From the NCBI GenBank assembly GCA_964427955.1, contig CAYRWY010000322.1, positions 1 through 6,986 of the forward strand: DNA of 6,986 nucleotides, in the 5' to 3' direction. Source of the DNA: JACRBK01 sp964427955 (lineage in GTDB: Bacteria > Chloroflexota > Anaerolineae > Aggregatilineales > Aggregatilineaceae). Each line of letters starts with the position of its first letter. Within the stretch, counting starts at the first letter, position 1. Positions 4,347-6,986 of the stretch are shown here, piece by piece. The position numbers were made by a program, and so were the translations under genes. The notes below the pieces were generated by a model. It searched no databases, had not been told where the DNA came from, and saw only the letters and a program-made list of their open reading frames with translations.

Positions 4347-6761
4347 ATGATGAACCACAAACATCTGCACGGAATCCGGCTGGCGCTGATCGGGATCGCC
4401 CTGCTGGCGGTGGTGGTGGGCCTGGCCCAACCTCCGGCAGTCACCACCCAGGCTCAAACGGGTGGATCGCTCGGCTACGGCTCGAAGGTCTACGGGACGA
4501 TCTCGGCGTCTCTGCCGCTCGTCACCTACAGTTTTACCGGCACGATGGGCGATTTCGTCGCCGTGACCGCCGATCCCTGGACCGGCAATCTCGATCTCCG
4601 GCTCGAACTGGTGGCGCCCAACGGCGTGCTGCTCGGCCAGAGCACCCAAAATACGCCCGGCGGCGAACCGGCGGGCGCGTACCTCTCCGTCTTTTTGCCG
4701 GACGCGGGCGTGTACCTGCTGCGGCTGAGCGGCGAAAATGCCTCGAACGGCGATTTCCTGCTCAGCTTGTTCGGGCGCAGCGCGGCGACGGCGACCCCGT
4801 TGGTGTACGGGCAGGCGGTGGACGTGACGATCCCGCCGAACGCGGCTCCGCAGTTCTTCGCCTTCGAGACGGAAGCCTGTCCCACGACCCTGATCGTGAC
4901 CGATCTGGAATCCGGCCAGCCGTACACCTTCCCGTTTGTGGTCAAGGTGCGCGACCAGCGCGGTCAGACGGTGGCGCTGCTGCGCGGCGGCAACGAAACG
5001 GAAGACTGGGTGACGGTCCAACCGGAGAGCGGGCGCTACGAAGTCGAAGTGTTGGCCGCCGAACCGGCCCTGTCCGGATCGATCCGGCTGCTGGTCACCT
5101 GCTCCGGCGACAATCCCGGCTGCCCGGCGGGCCAGTCGGCGCTGGGCGGTCTGACCGGCGAGTGCCGGACCTGTCCCGGTACGGACGAATTGGTCCCTGG
5201 TGGCGGCTGTCCTAATTTGCACCTCGTGGCCGGGCTGGACGAGACGGTGCCTGGCGCGGTCAAGGTGGTCTGGGACCCCATGCCCGGCGCGGACGGCTAC
5301 ACCGTGCGCGTCATCGGGATCACGACCGAGGGCGGTGAAGTCTACCTCACCCACGCGGACTGGACACCCGGCGATCCCACCGCGTTCACCTGGATTCTGC
5401 CGACCGAAGGCTACACCGGCTACCGCTTCACGCTGGAAGTGCTGGTCGGTGACAGTGTGATCTGCTCGCAGAGCGTCCAGATCGACCTCCAGCAGACTTC
5501 GTCGGAATGCCCCGACCTGGGTCTGACCGGCGTGATCACCGATCCCGCCGTGAATGCCGTCGCGCTCAGTTGGGCGGCGGGCCTGGGCGCGGACCAGTTC
5601 GATCTCGATCTGTACGCGATCATCGGCGCGAGCGAAGAGTACGGCGGGCGGCTGGTCCTGCCCGGCGACGCGACGGGCCGCGCCTTCGATCACTTCCCGC
5701 CGCACTTCGACGGCGTGCGCTTCGTGCTGTGGATGTGGCGCGGCGGTGTCCTGTGCTCGGCTGAAATTACCATCATGTTCGAGTCGCAGCAAATCCCGGC
5801 CTGTGCCAACTTCGTGCTCAGCGCAACTTACGTCAGCGCGGGGCAGGTCGATATCGGCTGGCCCGCCTATCCCGACGTGGACGGCTATGCGTACCAGCTC
5901 CTGGACAGCGCCCGCAATCCCGTGCCCGGCTATTCCGCGATCCTGGGACCGGACCAGTTGAGCCTGTCGCTGGTCTCGCCGCCGCTCGCGCCGGGCGCTT
6001 ACATCGTCAGCATCGCCCCCTGGGACGATACCACCGGGGCCTTTTGCCCGGCTGAGATCGAGATCAAGATCGACAGCAGCCAGGGCGGTGGGCCGTGTGC
6101 CATCCGGGCGGATCGGGAAGGGGTTAACGTCCGGGTAGGACCCGGTCTGGATCGCGCGGTGTTTGCCTGGCTGATGCCCGGTATCGAATACTCGGTAGTC
6201 GGGCAGGCCGTCGGCAGTGACGGTAACCTCTGGTGGGAGATCGACAAGTCGCAGATTACCGGGGGCGGAGATGCCACCAGCCTGTGGGTCGCTCAAGGCG
6301 ATGTGACGCCGGTCGGCGACTGCTCCCAGGTGCCGGAGACGGATATTCCGGACGTCGTCATCCCCGACAATCCCGACGAACCGCCGGACGAGGGGTGGGG
6401 GGCCTGCGGATCGTGCGATTCGTGCGGGCATCCGGCCAACGAGTGCGTCCTCTCGCCCGAAGGCGCGTGCCTGTGGGACCCGGCCACCTGCGTGGTTACG
6501 CCAGGATGCTACAGCGTGTCGGCAGCTATTGACATGTCGGCCTGCAAGAACCAGCCTGGTTCTGCGATGATCGATACTCCGCCGAACTGTGAAGGCGGTG
6601 GCTATGTGGCAGGCACCACGTTACAGGCTCACGCTCTTGCTGCGACAGATCCCTACTGTCATGTGATTTCCTGGTCTGGTTGCGGCGCGTCCGGCGGTGG
6701 AAACTCAATCACGTTCACGCCGTCGGGAAACTGCACGATCACGGCGATCATGGGCTACTGA
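4347..6761 (+). CDS. Large secreted multidomain protein: PPC-like pair, three Cys-bracketed FN3-like modules, SH3b, Cys-rich segment, InlB-type repeat
   Basis: The 804-aa product starts with a Sec signal peptide (hydrophobic core 12-28; probable cleavage after TQA at 36). Its first ~250 residues parallel the upstream protein: PPC-like sandwiches at 43-142 and 153-252, then a five-cysteine linker (C252, C259, C273, C276, C288). Three fibronectin-like modules follow at 288-380, 388-479 and 486-576, with cysteine pairs C288/C373, C388/C470 and C486/C567. Residues 584-659 are a bacterial SH3 domain (GVNVRVGPGLDRAVFAW, then NLWWEID and LWVAQGDV), also flanked by cysteines. An acidic, Pro-rich linker (660-685) leads to a seven-cysteine segment (687-721, including CGSCDSC) and a C-terminal domain resembling the divergent InlB B-repeat (YVAGTTLQAHA, ISWSGCG, NCTITAIMGY). 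SH3b domains often bind peptidoglycan, suggesting wall association. The reading frame stays open upstream to 3690, but that part overlaps the previous gene and translates as Arg-rich nonsense. Function unknown. Confidence 0.85.
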   Translation: MMNHKHLHGIRLALIGIALLAVVVGLAQPPAVTTQAQTGGSLGYGSKVYGTISASLPLVTYSFTGTMGDFVAVTADPWTGNLDLRLELVAPNGVLLGQSTQNTPGGEPAGAYLSVFLPDAGVYLLRLSGENASNGDFLLSLFGRSAATATPLVYGQAVDVTIPPNAAPQFFAFETEACPTTLIVTDLESGQPYTFPFVVKVRDQRGQTVALLRGGNETEDWVTVQPESGRYEVEVLAAEPALSGSIRLLVTCSGDNPGCPAGQSALGGLTGECRTCPGTDELVPGGGCPNLHLVAGLDETVPGAVKVVWDPMPGADGYTVRVIGITTEGGEVYLTHADWTPGDPTAFTWILPTEGYTGYRFTLEVLVGDSVICSQSVQIDLQQTSSECPDLGLTGVITDPAVNAVALSWAAGLGADQFDLDLYAIIGASEEYGGRLVLPGDATGRAFDHFPPHFDGVRFVLWMWRGGVLCSAEITIMFESQQIPACANFVLSATYVSAGQVDIGWPAYPDVDGYAYQLLDSARNPVPGYSAILGPDQLSLSLVSPPLAPGAYIVSIAPWDDTTGAFCPAEIEIKIDSSQGGGPCAIRADREGVNVRVGPGLDRAVFAWLMPGIEYSVVGQAVGSDGNLWWEIDKSQITGGGDATSLWVAQGDVTPVGDCSQVPETDIPDVVIPDNPDEPPDEGWGACGSCDSCGHPANECVLSPEGACLWDPATCVVTPGCYSVSAAIDMSACKNQPGSAMIDTPPNCEGGGYVAGTTLQAHALAATDPYCHVISWSGCGASGGGNSITFTPSGNCTITAIMGY
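4818..4959 (+). repeat. DNA-level paralogous repeat, copy 2
   Basis: This is the partner of 3301-3442. Identical blocks lie at 4818-4837 and 4938-4959, encoding the shared VDVTIPP and VVKVRDQ segments of the second PPC-like sandwich. The start codons are offset by 1499 nt and these blocks by 1517 nt, so the second copy carries six extra residues upstream of this point. Confidence 0.8.
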
Positions 6762-6768
6762 GCGGAAT

Positions 6769-6808
6769 AACCCTGCCCGCCCGGTCACGTATGAGGGCGG
6801 GCAGGGTT
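6769..6808 (+). terminator. Terminator-like hairpin after the secreted-protein operon
   Basis: A perfect 14-bp inverted repeat, AACCCTGCCCGCCC (6769-6782) against its complement (6795-6808), encloses a 12-nt loop 7 nt after the stop codon of the last gene. Inside the loop, TCA (6785-6787) and TGA (6792-6794) could extend the stem with a bulge. The 3' side continues GAAGGTTTCAT without a U run, so it is either a U-poor terminator or an mRNA 3'-end stabiliser. Position and strength make a transcript end here likely. Confidence 0.7.
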
Positions 6809-6870
6809 GAAGGTTTCATAGGCTGACAGGTAGGTAAAGAACAGTAGACAGGCGAAATTCGTCGGGTATT

Positions 6871-6924
6871 ACCTCACCCCCCGACCCCCTCTCCACCCGG
6901 TGGCGAGGGGGAGCGGCAAGGGGG
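6871..6924. repeat. C-rich/G-rich intergenic hairpin, probable dispersed repeat
   Basis: CCCCCTC (6885-6891) pairs with GAGGGGG (6905-6911), and CCAC (6893-6896) with GTGG (6900-6903), around a CCG loop, with a single T/C mismatch between the two stem parts. An outer C run (6877-6882) can pair with GGGGG (6920-6924), giving a longer interrupted stem. The opening ACCTCACCCC plus C-rich pattern is familiar from multi-copy intergenic elements in GC-rich genomes. That is recollection, since only one copy lies in this window. It is non-coding on both strands as far as can be seen. Confidence 0.5.
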
Positions 6925-6986
6925 AAACGTCGTGTAGATACCGTCTTGAAAGTCAAGGGGCAGCCAAAGAAAAAGTAGGACCCTGA

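Noticed and set aside
3301..4959. Direct repeats as a recombination or mobile-element signature
   Set aside because: The identical blocks are in coding sequence at matching positions of homologous domains, so gene duplication explains them; no transposase or terminal inverted repeats are seen.
4263..6431. 722-codon open frame on the minus strand opposite the 804-aa gene
   Set aside because: Its translation is Arg/Asp/His/Gly-rich with no domain, and the plus-strand gene has a signal peptide, a ribosome site and several recognisable modules.

Overview
The window looks like chromosomal DNA from a GC-rich, Gram-positive-like environmental bacterium, most plausibly a member of Chloroflexota (Anaerolineae or relatives). 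This is an inference from protein style: secreted proteins built from PPC-like beta-sandwiches, fibronectin-like modules and a bacterial SH3 domain with the V-N-V-R-x-G-P-G signature are common in that phylum. Nothing in the window (no rRNA or tRNA) fixes the taxonomy.

Layout. Positions 33-2605 are one leftward block transcribed uvrC -> vapB-like antitoxin -> vapC-like PIN toxin. UvrC (629 aa) is a complete nucleotide-excision-repair endonuclease with both nuclease centres, a four-cysteine cluster and tandem helix-hairpin-helix motifs intact. Only 13 nt downstream of its stop is a two-gene type II toxin-antitoxin module whose genes overlap by 23 nt. The module is visibly less GC-rich than the rest of the window, so it may be an acquired cassette inserted behind uvrC.

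Positions 2606-2847 are a divergent promoter region: an AT-rich core, a perfect TATAAT facing right, a TACAAT facing left next to a small inverted repeat, and a GC-rich hairpin in the rightward leader.

Positions 2848-6761 hold a rightward two-gene operon (20-nt gap) encoding two secreted, cysteine-containing multidomain proteins of 492 and 804 aa. They share a homologous N-terminal half: signal peptide, two PPC-like sandwiches and a five-cysteine linker. Then come two (first protein) or three (second protein) fibronectin-like modules, each bracketed by a cysteine at its start and another near its end. The second protein also carries an SH3b domain, an acidic Pro-rich linker, a seven-cysteine segment and a C-terminal InlB-type repeat. 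No enzyme motif is visible in either. They look like cell-surface or secreted binding/structural proteins, and the operon is the least explained part of the window.

Positions 6762-6986 are non-coding. They hold a strong terminator-like hairpin without a U tract and a C-rich/G-rich hairpin that resembles a dispersed intergenic repeat. No CRISPR array, tRNA, rRNA, transposase or integrase was seen.
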